Origin: Incurvaria masculella
Taxonomy: Eukaryota > Arthropoda > Insecta > Lepidoptera > Incurvariidae
DNA length: 64,000 nt
Assembly (NCBI GenBank): GCA_946894095.1
Contig: OX335647.2
Span: forward strand, 13,472,001 to 13,536,000
Direction: 5' to 3'
Shown here: positions 55,801-64,000 of the stretch, piece after piece
Layout: the number at the start of each line of letters is the position of its first letter
How positions within the stretch are numbered: the stretch's first letter is position 1
The notes under the pieces: model-generated
Told to the model about the DNA's origin: nothing
The model's database searches: none
The model's input: the letters and a program-made list of their open reading frames with translations, nothing else
Position numbers and translations under genes: made by a program

Positions 55801-57297
55801 TGTGTGCATAAAAACATAATTGGGCGAATCGAGGTTGACAATAGTCCACCGCTATGGTTTTTTTTTATGCAACCTGACATGGATGGCTAATACCACACTA
55901 CCTTTATCATATTAGCCCAATACACCACATTTCCGAAGGAATTAGGTGCGATGCAAGGACCTTCCCTTTATGAGCACGGCTACATTGAACTAGATGAAAA
56001 ACACGGACAATTTTTCATTGCCGCTTCGACCATCTTTTCTTAGAATGTGTTGGTACCAACCCGGGCGGGCCTGAACCCTACCACCTAGTAGGGGAAGGGA
56101 ACCTACAGTTTTACATGGATTCCGAACCATGGAGCAGCTCGCATTCGTGACGAAATGCTCTTATCGAACTCAGAAAGAGAAAGAAAGTGGTGCATGTCGG
56201 GGCGAGGAATTGAACCCAGACCTCTGGTACGCTAGGCCAGTCCCCGTGCCACTAGGCTACGAGCCGTTCAAGCCGCGAGCCGGTGCCTTGAGTACAGATT
56301 ACTATCATCGTTAATCTGGAGCCAAGAATGGCACCTGCGAAGATGTTGATTGTTATTCTGTTGTTTAACAAAATATGCTCGTTGCAGGAACTGGAGGAAT
56401 ACAGTAAGAAAGGCGACGTACAGCTGCACGTGGCGTTCTCTCGTGACTCGGAAAAGAAGGTGTACGTCACGCACCTGCTCGAACAGAACTTGCGCGAGCT
56501 CTGGGACGTCATCGGTAACCAGAACGGACACATCTACATATGCGGGTACGCATCCCATTTTTAGGGTTACATAACAAACGCCAAAAACTGAACCCTTACA
56601 ATTTATTCCTATATGTATGTCTGTCCATCCGTCTGAGCGTCACAGTCATTTTACTCGGATACTTTACCGGGTGATTTTAAAGATACCTGCAGCAGTGAAT
56701 CCCTTAGTAGCTTAAGATGAAGTAATATAAAACAAATAAAATCTTTCCTATTTTGGATAAAACCATATTTAAGATTCCACTAAAAATATTGAAAGTTTGG
56801 GAAAGAGTGTGTAAAGTAATCCATAAGATAATGTGACGCCGAGGGATAGGTAAACATATATCGCCTCGCTTACAAATGTTCGTTTCGTAAATGTTCCCTG
56901 ACTGTTTTTTTTAATTTTATTATGAGAAATCATGTTCTTGTTATACAATGTTGTGCAATTACGAAAACAATCCCTCATATATGGTAGATTTACTAAATAT
57001 ATCTATAACTTGGGGCAAAAATATGAAAAGCAGATTGCATTTATTCAAGGGGAATTCATGGACTTAATATCATATTTATCGAAATATACTTTCTTACTCG
57101 GGTTGAATAAATGTCGAGTGTAACAAACAGCTTTATATGTGCGTGTGCGCAGGGATGCACGCTCGATGGCGGTGGACGTTAGGAACATAATCTTGAAGTC
57201 GATCATCGAAGTCGGCGGCAAGACAGAGTCGGAGGCGCAGCAGTTCCTGAAGAAGTTGGAGTCCATGAAGAGATATTCCGCAGACGTCTGGAGCTAA
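37825..57297 (+). CDS. CPR: NADPH-cytochrome P450 reductase, 12 coding exons, 682 aa
   Basis: Microsomal diflavin enzyme (EC 1.6.2.4) that carries electrons from NADPH through FAD and FMN to cytochromes P450. Exons: 37825-38003, 40770-40959, 41494-41643, 44738-44862, 45872-46066, 48389-48516, 49060-49301, 51682-51879, 53454-53617, 54372-54546, 56388-56545, 57153-57297. All junctions are GT-AG, the total is 2049 nt, and the frame is open. Seen in order: an N-terminal hydrophobic anchor (about 25-42, [17 protein letters not shown]); FMN P-loop [10 protein letters not shown] (89-98), [11 protein letters not shown] and [15 protein letters not shown] motifs RFYSIS (460-465) and GVATTWL (494-500); NADPH motifs [12 protein letters not shown] (from 537), FGCRNK and YICGDARSMA; and C-terminal DVWS with the penultimate Trp that stacks on FAD. 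The Ser463/Cys634/Asp679 triad is intact. Length is typical of insect CPR. The ATG opens the anchor-containing frame; an upstream non-coding exon is possible because CTGTTCAG lies just before it. Confidence 0.98.
38090..38295. mobile_element. Foldback repeat in CPR intron 1 (about 205 bp)
   Basis: Left arm TGGGGGTCGCCTTCATAAAGTCC, AAAAAGCATAAGGTCCAAAACCC; right arm GGGTTTTGGACCTTGTGCTTTTTGGAC, TTTATGATGCGTCCCCCA. The loop contains a short CTAAC repeat. Confidence 0.6.
39178..39245 (+). mobile_element. SINE family E, 3' end fragment in CPR intron 1
   Basis: GGTCCGGCATATGGGACC and ATGTGGTGTGTTGGGCTAAT match the family 3' end. Confidence 0.4.
39576..39869 (-). mobile_element. SINE-like family D copy in CPR intron 1
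   Basis: Complete, from TTTTAGGGTTCCGTACCC to CTTGGCCGGTTTTTG. Antisense to CPR. Confidence 0.6.
42083..42580 (-). mobile_element. Degenerate MITE family A copy in CPR intron 3
   Basis: Starts TTAAGAGTGCCCTTCCCG and tracks the reversed family A interior (TTTCAAAGAAACATTCC, ACAATGCGCATAGTGTTT) with many substitutions. The right end is poorly preserved. Confidence 0.5.
44993..45160 (-). mobile_element. SINE family F with tRNA-Thr-like head (CPR intron 4)
   Basis: The minus strand at about 45150-45065 reads like a tRNA: a D-arm region, an anticodon arm GGACTTGTAATCC (loop CTTGTAA, anticodon TGT), and T arm CAGGTACGAATCCTG (B-box-like). The body after it matches 21960-22035 (GAAGCATTGTAATCAG). 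The acceptor arm pairs poorly, so it is a SINE head or pseudo-tRNA rather than a working tRNA gene. Confidence 0.5.
45553..45617. repeat. 28-29-bp tandem duplication (CPR intron 4)
   Basis: TTTGCTTGTTCAGTCACATC followed by AATAGATAA occurs twice, back to back and perfect. It is probably a recent slippage duplication. Confidence 0.8.
46355..46435. repeat. Interspersed repeat J, second copy (CPR intron 5)
   Basis: Matches 32150-32245 from TATTGTTTATT through CATATTTTAGCATTGGCCA. Sequence beyond it diverges. Confidence 0.5.
46861..47335. mobile_element. Foldback family H copy in CPR intron 5
   Basis: CCGACTTCAAAGAAAAAAC ... GATTATTGTTATTTTTTGAG pairs with the following inverted arm ending CTTTGAAGTCGGTAA. 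The 3' body matches 35800-36145 (GTGAATCTGAAGTACACTT, AAAATCGGTTCACCCAGG). The loop lacks the AACCT array. Confidence 0.6.
48838..49015 (+). mobile_element. SINE family E fragment in CPR intron 6
   Basis: ATATGGTTCGCAATCCGTAT, GGTTGGTACTATCACATTGG and GCACCTAATTTCTTTGG. It ends about 45 bp before exon 7. Confidence 0.5.
51080..51400 (+). repeat. Degenerate tandem repeat, about 3 units of 105-120 bp (CPR intron 7)
   Basis: Each unit has ATCTCTGGAACTTC or similar, then TTGATACTCAAATGAAAGG-type words, then an AT-rich spacer. Units begin near 51087, 51192 and 51316. Confidence 0.55.
52710..52925 (+). mobile_element. SINE family E fragment in CPR intron 8
   Basis: GTGGTTCGGATTCCGCTGTA, TAGGTGGTAGGGTTAATTCC and GGGCTGATATGAAAGTTGG. 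A separate 3' end of the same family lies at 39178-39245. Confidence 0.5.
55560..55855 (+). mobile_element. Second tRNA-like SINE in CPR intron 10
   Basis: Head TTTATGGCCTAGTGGTTTTG (A box) and GGCGTGAGTTCGATATGC (B box), followed by a body with GAGAGCGAGAGAGAAATAT. It abuts the family E copy that starts at 55855. No second copy was seen in the window. Confidence 0.45.
55855..56275 (-). mobile_element. tRNA-derived SINE family E, full-length copy in CPR intron 10
   Basis: The minus strand begins GGCTCGTAGCCTAGTGGCAC (A box TAGCCTAGTGG) and carries GGTCTGGGTTCAATTCC (B box) about 40 bp later, the internal Pol III promoter of a tRNA-derived SINE. The body then has GGTTCGGAATCCATGTAAAA and GGTAGGGTTCAGGCCCGCC, and ends with GTGGTGTATTGGGCTAATA. 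It stops about 110 bp before CPR exon 11. Other copies: 5250-5500, 14383-14735, 16203-16315, 21291-21670, 39178-39245, 48838-49015, 52710-52925, 59530-59850. Confidence 0.75.
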
Positions 57298-57723
57298 TCC
57301 TCTAGCGCCCACGGTAGACTAATTCATTAACACTGAGATATAGTCGAAAATAATGCTAAAAGTACCGAAAAGTTTCACTCTGTTATGTCCAGATTTCAAA
57401 CAATTGATATCTTTTTTTGAGGAGGGGGTATCTTTTGGTTAGAAACGAGCAAGTTATGACTGTATATCTCCACATTAGTAATTAATATACCTACCTATGC
57501 TAAGACTGGGGAAACATAGTTGTGAATGAGGTGATGTCACCATAAGTACTGCTAATGGTTTGGTATCGTACATTATATTATTACAGTTGTCACCACCTAT
57601 GGACACTTTCAAAGAAAGCACACAAGTGTTAAAACAGAATGTGATATATGTAATTATGAGCACAGGACTAACTTGATACATATGCAATTGGTACATTATA
57701 AAATGTATGTTACTGTTGTCTTG

Positions 57724-57771
57724 AATAAATTTACCGACATGTTGTTAATTTTATACGATATACATAATAAA
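57724..57771 (+). terminator. Polyadenylation signals of CPR
   Basis: Two AATAAA hexamers, at 57724-57729 and 57766-57771, lie 430-470 nt after the CPR stop. They give a 3' UTR of roughly 450-500 nt if used. Confidence 0.6.
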
Positions 57772-57799
57772 GAGAATTTATAAGAGTGTAGTTCAATTA

Positions 57800-58980
57800 T
57801 AGGTATGTATAGCTTTTATTATGGGATTGATTCATCTTAGCACTTTCTAGGCTGCTATATATCAATCTTGTAAATGTTACTAATTGATGAATAATGTAAT
57901 AAAAAAAATCTGCAACTGAATCAAATTCTTTGCTTGAATATCAATCTGTTAAGGAATGTTCAAACACCATTAACTGCCTAGAAAGTGTATACAACTCGGC
58001 ACCTACTTATTTTATTTATGCATAGTCCTTTACTTTCATGTCTTTCAGTCGTTAGTACAAAGGAAATAGAGTTCCAAATTATTTAAACCAATTTGTTTTG
58101 CCTTTTTTTATATAGTTTTCAACAAAAATCTCGATATAAAACAGTTATAAAGTTGTTCTGTTTTTTGTTAAACGAGTGTATCGACATGATAGTAACAGCT
58201 GTAAATAAATATAATATAAATAGATATTGTGCAAAAACCACCACGGCAGGGTTCTACATATAATATTACACGATTTCACAATCCAGGTTTTATTCAGAAG
58301 AACATATTTGATGGTAAAGTTAGACAATAATTTAAATGTAAGGTGAAAACGTCTTTGTGTATATTTTATTTAAATAAATGCACAGGGTTTATATGCTCAA
58401 AAATGACCAATTTACTTTCTTCAGCTTTACATAATAAACTAAAAAAACTTGTTTCTATATTTTTTTTTATCTAAAAAATCGATGAAATCTATTAAAAATT
58501 TGTGACCCCATTGTACAAAACATATTTTTGCAACAATATCTCAAAGAAGTCTAAAATTTGGGGTGAATGTCTTGGAATCAAAGATCAGTGGAACTATAGT
58601 TTGCAAATTATAAACTTAGTGAATTTAGATTTCAAGATCATACGTAATTTTCTTTAAAAACAAACAATTGTATTGTAACAATTGAATCTTGTAAACAAAC
58701 AATTGTATTGTTTGTTTGTTTACAAGATTCTGGGACCTAATAAAAAAATCGAAATAAAATTCGATTAAAAAAATTAACTAATTTTAACACCCTGAACAAT
58801 CCATCGAAAGTTAGCAAGAATTTATTCACATTCTTGATGTCCATCAAATATGTAGAAGTATGTTCCAATAAAAAATATTTTAATCACGCCCTGAACAATC
58901 TATCTAAAGTTAAATAATGAAAACCTGAGCGACTGACCTCTTTTGGCCTAATTTTGTTACAGCGCTGCCTAAATTCCGAG
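57800..58980. other. CPR downstream intergenic
   Basis: AT-rich. Contains one small hairpin near 58684-58730 (GAATCTTGTAAACAAACAATTG paired with TTGTTTGTTTACAAGATTC). No coding signal. Confidence 0.4.
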
Positions 58981-58982
58981 TA

Positions 58983-59365
58983 CAGCAGGGGTCGATTATC
59001 CATACTTTAGTTATCCGAATGACTGATTATCTGAACAGCTTGTTTCGCCCAAGGACAGAGATTAGTTCCGCCCCTCACGTCTCGCTACCCGAAACTCGCA
59101 CCTGCGCCCGCACCTTCCCTTGGCTCACTGCGCCTAACCAAAGCGTTCCACTGCCGCCTCATACACCGTGCTGTATCCGCTCCGCTTTGCTTAGTAGCAG
59201 ATGGTTTGATGAGTATACGTTTAGTCACCAATAAAACAAACGTTTTCAATGAATGTGTTCATTTTTTTTCATAATGAAGAGGCTAAATATCCGAAAAAAA
59301 AAAAACAAAAACAATTTTCCGAATTTATGTCCCATAATTAGTTTAGATAATCAAAACTCCATGAT
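58983..59365. mobile_element. Decayed pogo/Tigger-like fragment
   Basis: The left end, CAGCAGGGGTCGATTATCC with repeated ATTATC-type words (GTTATCCGAAT, GATTATCTGAAC), resembles pogo/Tigger terminal repeats. The right side (AATATCCGAAA, GATAATCAAAACTCC) is a weak inverted counterpart. No transposase is readable. Confidence 0.4.
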
Positions 59366-59529
59366 ATAAAACTAATCTTGCTCATGACCTTACCTTAAGG
59401 TTACCTTACCTTGGAGGTTCTGGGAGTGTAAGCAGTAATAGTTCCGTCCTATTGTGTATAGTCATGGTGAACTACTGAGATGGTTTAAGTCGTACATAAA
59501 AAACCGTACACAAGATATTTGAATAGGTG

Positions 59530-59850
59530 CACAATTATTTTTTTAACTGGACACCCATGGCTTATACCAAACTCACCACATGGAAACTAGGTGCCATGCC
59601 AGGACCTTCCTTATATTGCTCGGCTACATTGAACTGGATGGAAAACACGGACAATTTTCATTGCCATTTCGACCATCGTTGATTCAATGCGATAGTACCA
59701 ATCGGGGCGGGATTAACTCTACCTACCCTAAGGAAGCACCAGTTTTACGTGGAATCCGAGCCACGGCCAGCCTCAACGGTAAAAGGGTCACCCCCAGCTT
59801 TTCGGATCGCAAGGCGTCGCACCAATGGGCTACCGAGGCTGACATCTATA
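59530..59850 (-). mobile_element. SINE family E, diverged copy downstream of CPR
   Basis: CTAGGTGCCATGCCAGGACC, CTACATTGAACTGGATGG and AAAACACGGACAATTTTC follow the family. The tRNA-head region (59770-59850) is scrambled. Confidence 0.5.
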
Positions 59851-60304
59851 TTTGTACTCTACATTTATTACTATTTTCTGAGGTGTTTATTCGACATCAA
59901 ACTTTTGTAACTTTACACAAAAAAGGTAATGTGATAAGCTGTGGGATGATAAGCTAACATGGCGCTAAACATTGGTAAATATTAGGTTGAACACAACCCA
60001 ATGTCGTGACACAACCAAATGGCGTGGCAGATCCCTGGGATTGCTGAGAGGACATCAACATGTTTGGAGATTTTTCTCTAATAGGTGACAGTTATGTTGG
60101 TTTTATAATTTTAAACATTCCAAAAAAACATGTTTTGTGGTCGCACTACCTGATCCGTACAGACTAATAACTAATTCTTACCATCCACTCATTGAATAAA
60201 AGAAGTATTAGTTTTTAAAACGATAATTTACTTGATTTAACTGCAAATATATTAGGTCTTATTTACAATTACACATAACCAAAATGCAGGAAGAACATAA
60301 ACCA

Positions 60305-60544
60305 TTATGTTAACATGATTTCATATGTTGCAATGGAGAAAAAAAAAAACGCCATATTCAATAAATTACAGCATATGAACAAGACAATAGTTATATGACA
60401 AAGATAGGGCCACCTACAGTGGAAGGTTTCCGCATGGGCTGTGAGCACCAGTGGCAAGGAAGGGGCATCCCTCCAGGTCAAAGTATATTCATCTGGAAAA
60501 TAGTACTGCAGACAAACATTCTCGTCAGGCTTGGAAGTTTCCAT
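60305..60544 (-). CDS. Unrecognised open frame, 79 codons
   Basis: METSKPDENVCLQYYFPDEY and following residues look protein-like for about 45 codons, then turn hydrophobic and AT-rich. Possibly a single exon or a transposon remnant. No flanking exons were identified. Confidence 0.15.
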   Translation of the reverse strand: METSKPDENVCLQYYFPDEYTLTWRDAPSLPLVLTAHAETFHCRWPYLCHITIVLFICCNLLNMAFFFFSIATYEIMLT

Positions 60545-61788
60545 CGGCCATAACCAAAGTCAACAATTGCAAATAAACAACCACACTATATTTATGTGGC
60601 ACAAGCTAAACCACCATAAGAAATAAGATCCCAAAACATACATTCCTAAGCCTCAAATACAAGCCGACACTATAAATACATGCCATCTATCCATACAGTA
60701 ACTTTGTGTGTACGATCTAAATTTTCTAATTGTTTTTTTGAAGTGTCAAGTGCTTTAGAAAAACTTAGTCACACCGCATAGGAGCACACCTTAAGTTGAT
60801 TCGTAAACATAAACCATGATACAAGTAACTTATAGTAAACACTTAATTTATCATATACACCTAATTTATTTACAATGTTAAATCCTAATGCAGTTTCAAA
60901 AGTAAATAAAAAATTGTAAAAGTCCACTATTGTATATCACTAAGTCTATACTATGCCCACTTGATTACAGGCAGCTACTAAGTCAGCTGGCACAGACAAT
61001 GAATGCAGATGTGAAATAATATAATCTTACTCTTTGTAAAATGTTTACATTTTCCTATTTTTACAGTGAAGAGAGAAATAATTCCTAAATACATTCTATT
61101 CCAAGTTAGACGTCAACATGACAGAAAGCGATCTTGAAGTTGTCTATTTCCGGTGTAATATGTGATTTGTAGATAATGTTTATGTATTTTATGTGCAAAA
61201 CATATATTTTTAGCAAACCTAAGGCACAATTGATAAGACAACGTTCGATTGATATCGGACAAAACCGACATTTACATTAAAAAGAAAAAAAACATAATAA
61301 TTTCAAAATATAAGGAAGTTACAAAATTTTTCATTTTCGTTTGCAAAGATACCAGTGCCGAATGTGTGAATATTGAGATTTAGGTTATTAGCGCTATATA
61401 CAATTTTGTTGAATGTTTATGTTTCCAGGCCAATTTCACCTCATTTAGTGAGATAAAAATCTAGTTTGTTAAAGGGATAATAAGGGAAAACCAAGCGGTT
61501 TTCTTAATCTTTTTAATGTTTCAACAATATTAAAATCAACTAAATTTTCACTTGCTCATGGAAGTTAATTCGCCACTGGCGGCGAGTGGATATAATAAAA
61601 ATCCACCAACAATACTTAGATGTGAAATGTAGAATGTAGATGTAGAATGATCCGATCTGTGGAGAATTTCCTCACACCTTTATGTCAGTTATGGTTTTTT
61701 TAATTTGATTAGTAAAACTTTTTTCCAAAACTGGATATTAGGCCAATTTCAATGTAGGTACATGTACTTCTATGCGTTATTTTCTTAG

Positions 61789-61896
61789 AAGTTGGACGAC
61801 TTAAGAGGCCCCACGACTCTGTCGCAACTCTATGCCGTGATGGCCGAGCCTCAAGGCGTCGAAGAAATTGCCGACGAAGATGTAGGACATGTTTAA
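61789..61896 (+). CDS. Candidate terminal exon of an unidentified plus-strand gene
   Basis: A strong acceptor (TTATTTTCTTAG) precedes 35 codons that begin KLDDLRGPTTLSQLYAV and end EEIADEDVGHV, then TAA. AATAAA follows at 61939-61944. The stretch is GC-rich at third positions, unlike the AT-rich flanks, and the product is acidic. I do not recognise the protein and found no matching upstream exons between 57.8 and 61.8 kb. The minus strand is also open here (about 29 codons from an ATG, with a TM-like start), so strand is not certain. It could be the last exon of a gene beginning far away, an alternative 3' exon, or a relic. Confidence 0.35.
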   Translation, partial: KLDDLRGPTTLSQLYAVMAEPQGVEEIADEDVGHV

Positions 61897-61938
61897 TGAG
61901 GTCGGAGATTAACGTGTAGGCCTCTCAACATGTATACA

Positions 61939-61944
61939 AATAAA
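61939..61944 (+). terminator. Polyadenylation signal after the orphan exon
   Basis: AATAAA, 43 bp after the TAA of the candidate exon at 61789-61896. It supports a plus-strand terminal exon with a short 3' UTR. Confidence 0.35.
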
Positions 61945-61949
61945 GGCTT

Positions 61950-64000
61950 GTAACTATCAACAAATGCTGGTATTGCGACAAAAAGAAAAAAATACGAATT
62001 GATGAGACAATTCGAGCAATAATCTGAAAATGGATAAAAGAGAATGTATGCAATTAAAGAAACCGGATGAATGAATCCGCATCTTTAAACTGTTGTCGAC
62101 GGCTTCCGGAGATTTGTTTTTTTTCTTTTCTCATTAATAATCCTGTCTCTGAGGGGAGTACCAGCTAGTAAGCAATGCTCTCCATAAAATGTAGTATAGA
62201 AATCATTTGAGAGATACTGTATTGATTTATGAGATATTTTGTATCTAAAATTAGTCAGCCAATATCTGTGGCTGCACGGTATTTTTTTCGACAAATCTAA
62301 ACAGATTTAACAGAAATCTGCATGCAACATTCATTTTCCTGTGGTTCGACACGGAATATTTTTTAAAAACAGCAAAAATATGTTGACTATTGATCAGCTG
62401 ATAAAAATCAAGTAAATCGGCAAAGTGATTTCAAACAATTTCCTAACTACTTTTACATGGGGAGCGTAATTTATTGATCCTAATCTTGTTGAGTTACACA
62501 ACGATTAATTAAAAAGTGTTTGGTACCTAACTTGTCACACAATATTGATAGCAATAGCCCTTAGCAAATCAGCGCAAGTGACATTTGTATAGTATTATGT
62601 GCGTATTCACAAATTAGGCAAGAAAAGGCTAGATGGGCGATGGAGCGTGCTGCTGAAATTTTTCATATACTAGCATTATGCAGAAATATGGGCAACCTTT
62701 CGACATTCAAGCATGATGTTCACATGATTATCATCGGACGTTAACAACTGTGTATTGGTCTTAACAGTTGCTAATGTATTGTGTTAATATGTGCTGGTAA
62801 GAATGGACCAAGATGAGATCCTGTATATGCATCTAGTCTTTCCTTCCCTAGCATGTGTTCGTATTTAACCCTTATTCCTTTTCTGTATTGAAATGATTTA
62901 TGCCAGTAATTTTATTTTTATGGATAACTCACTAATGACAATGCCAAGGAACTGGAAATAAACCTCTCAAAGGACAAGAAGGTTCCATTGGAGATTTAGA
63001 AATTAGAGAACATAGCAGTGAATATTCAAGTAGTATAAGTCGAATATTGTGAGCAAATTAGGGGAACAAAAGTCGAGAGGCCAGGCAGTCACTAACAACT
63101 GCTCTGTTCATGGGATTGAACATATTGAATAGGTAAAATTTTGTTTCACTTAAATACTTTTTCTGGTTTGAATACTGGTTTGAAGCACGTTTCTGATCAG
63201 AAGTCATTTATTAATTATATTAGAAAAGGAAACAACTTATGGATACATTTACAAATTACACAACAGCCGACTCAATCCAGCGATGCGGTTATCATTTAAC
63301 ATACGCAAAATGTATTGTCAGATAATACAGTTATTTTGTATGAAATTGTGATTTACAGTGTGAAGCTACAAACTACAACTCACCAGAACATAATATGGAC
63401 ATGCTCATAGCTTTAGCGGATAGCGTAGGTAGATGAAACAGAGACCTGCGGCATTATTCTGGAGAATTAGCGCACAAAATCTAGCCGGAGACATATCCAC
63501 CTCTCAGACTGTAAAATCACATCACATTACTTTCACACTTTCTTAAGTAAACGCATTTAGTGCATTGATTACAGTTTGCGAGTCACAATGTATCAACTAC
63601 CTATTCGTGTAGTGATTTCGGCAGAACACTACAACATATATTTTTTTTCATATGCAGTCGATGGGCCTCGAATAGTGTCAAATTTTATTTCATAACCAAA
63701 TGATTTAAACTACAAAAGAACTTTGTGCCCCGATAATTAGCTGTTATGAAGTTAATGTCAAAGGTTGAAGTACCTAGGAAGAAAACTTAACTTGGTGTCA
63801 AGTAACACATAAAAACTGACATAATTTTATGTCTCACAATAGACATTTTCAGTACCAATAAACTTGAATGATACCGTTTGTACTCTACTAATTCGGTGTG
63901 ACGAAGAAATCACTATTCATTAAAATATAAGTCACATCCATTCTGCGATATCTGGAAATGTAACAGGACAAATATTCATCACAACCTGAAAATAAACACA
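61950..64000. other. Intergenic tail of the window
   Basis: Apart from the decayed MITE at 62150-62475, nothing is recognised. The sequence is AT-rich with no long frame. Confidence 0.4.
62150..62475. mobile_element. Highly decayed MITE family B copy
   Basis: Fragments such as CAGCTAGTAAGCAATGCTC, CAATATCTGTGGCTGCA and the closing TACATGGGGAGCGTAATTTA align in order with family B but with heavy substitution. The terminal TTAA is lost. Confidence 0.45.

Overview
The window is nuclear DNA from an insect, most probably a moth or butterfly. It is AT-rich and intron-rich and carries dense short interspersed repeats. No prokaryotic gene organisation, CRISPR array, phage or plasmid module is visible. 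The lepidopteran assignment rests on the general look of the repeats and on the two host genes, not on a database search.

Two complete protein-coding genes can be spliced by eye with canonical GT-AG junctions and continuous reading frames. On the minus strand at 5022-10481 is the ribosomal protein L23A gene: 5 coding exons, 311 aa, with an insect-type Ala/Lys/Pro-rich histone H1-like N-terminal extension. Its last two introns each hold a candidate C/D-box snoRNA, both with the same guide to a conserved 28S rRNA segment. On the plus strand at 37825-57297 is NADPH-cytochrome P450 reductase (CPR/POR): 12 coding exons, 682 aa, with membrane anchor, FMN, FAD and NADPH domains in order. CPR passes electrons from NADPH to the microsomal P450s used in hormone synthesis and detoxification.

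Most of the remainder is mobile DNA. From 0.7 to 4.2 kb there are TTAA-flanked MITEs with nested SINE-like copies, a long-TIR MITE and old retroelement debris. From 10.9 to 13.5 kb there is a cluster of nested foldback elements, including one of 1.3 kb with arms of about 480-650 bp. At 16.58-18.46 kb is a 5'-truncated RTE-type LINE that keeps an uninterrupted 622-codon reverse transcriptase ORF. From 18.5 to 36 kb there are more TTAA MITEs, tRNA-like SINEs, a 167-bp palindromic MITE, decayed LINE C-termini, two GC-rich islands (29.4-29.65 and 32.3-32.6 kb), and a foldback element with eight telomere-type AACCT units in its loop. CPR introns hold further SINE, MITE and tandem-repeat copies.

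Downstream of CPR, a pogo-like terminal-repeat fragment lies near 59 kb. A candidate terminal exon of an unidentified plus-strand gene lies at 61789-61896, with a good acceptor, an in-frame stop and AATAAA 43 bp downstream. The rest of 57.8-64 kb looks non-coding.
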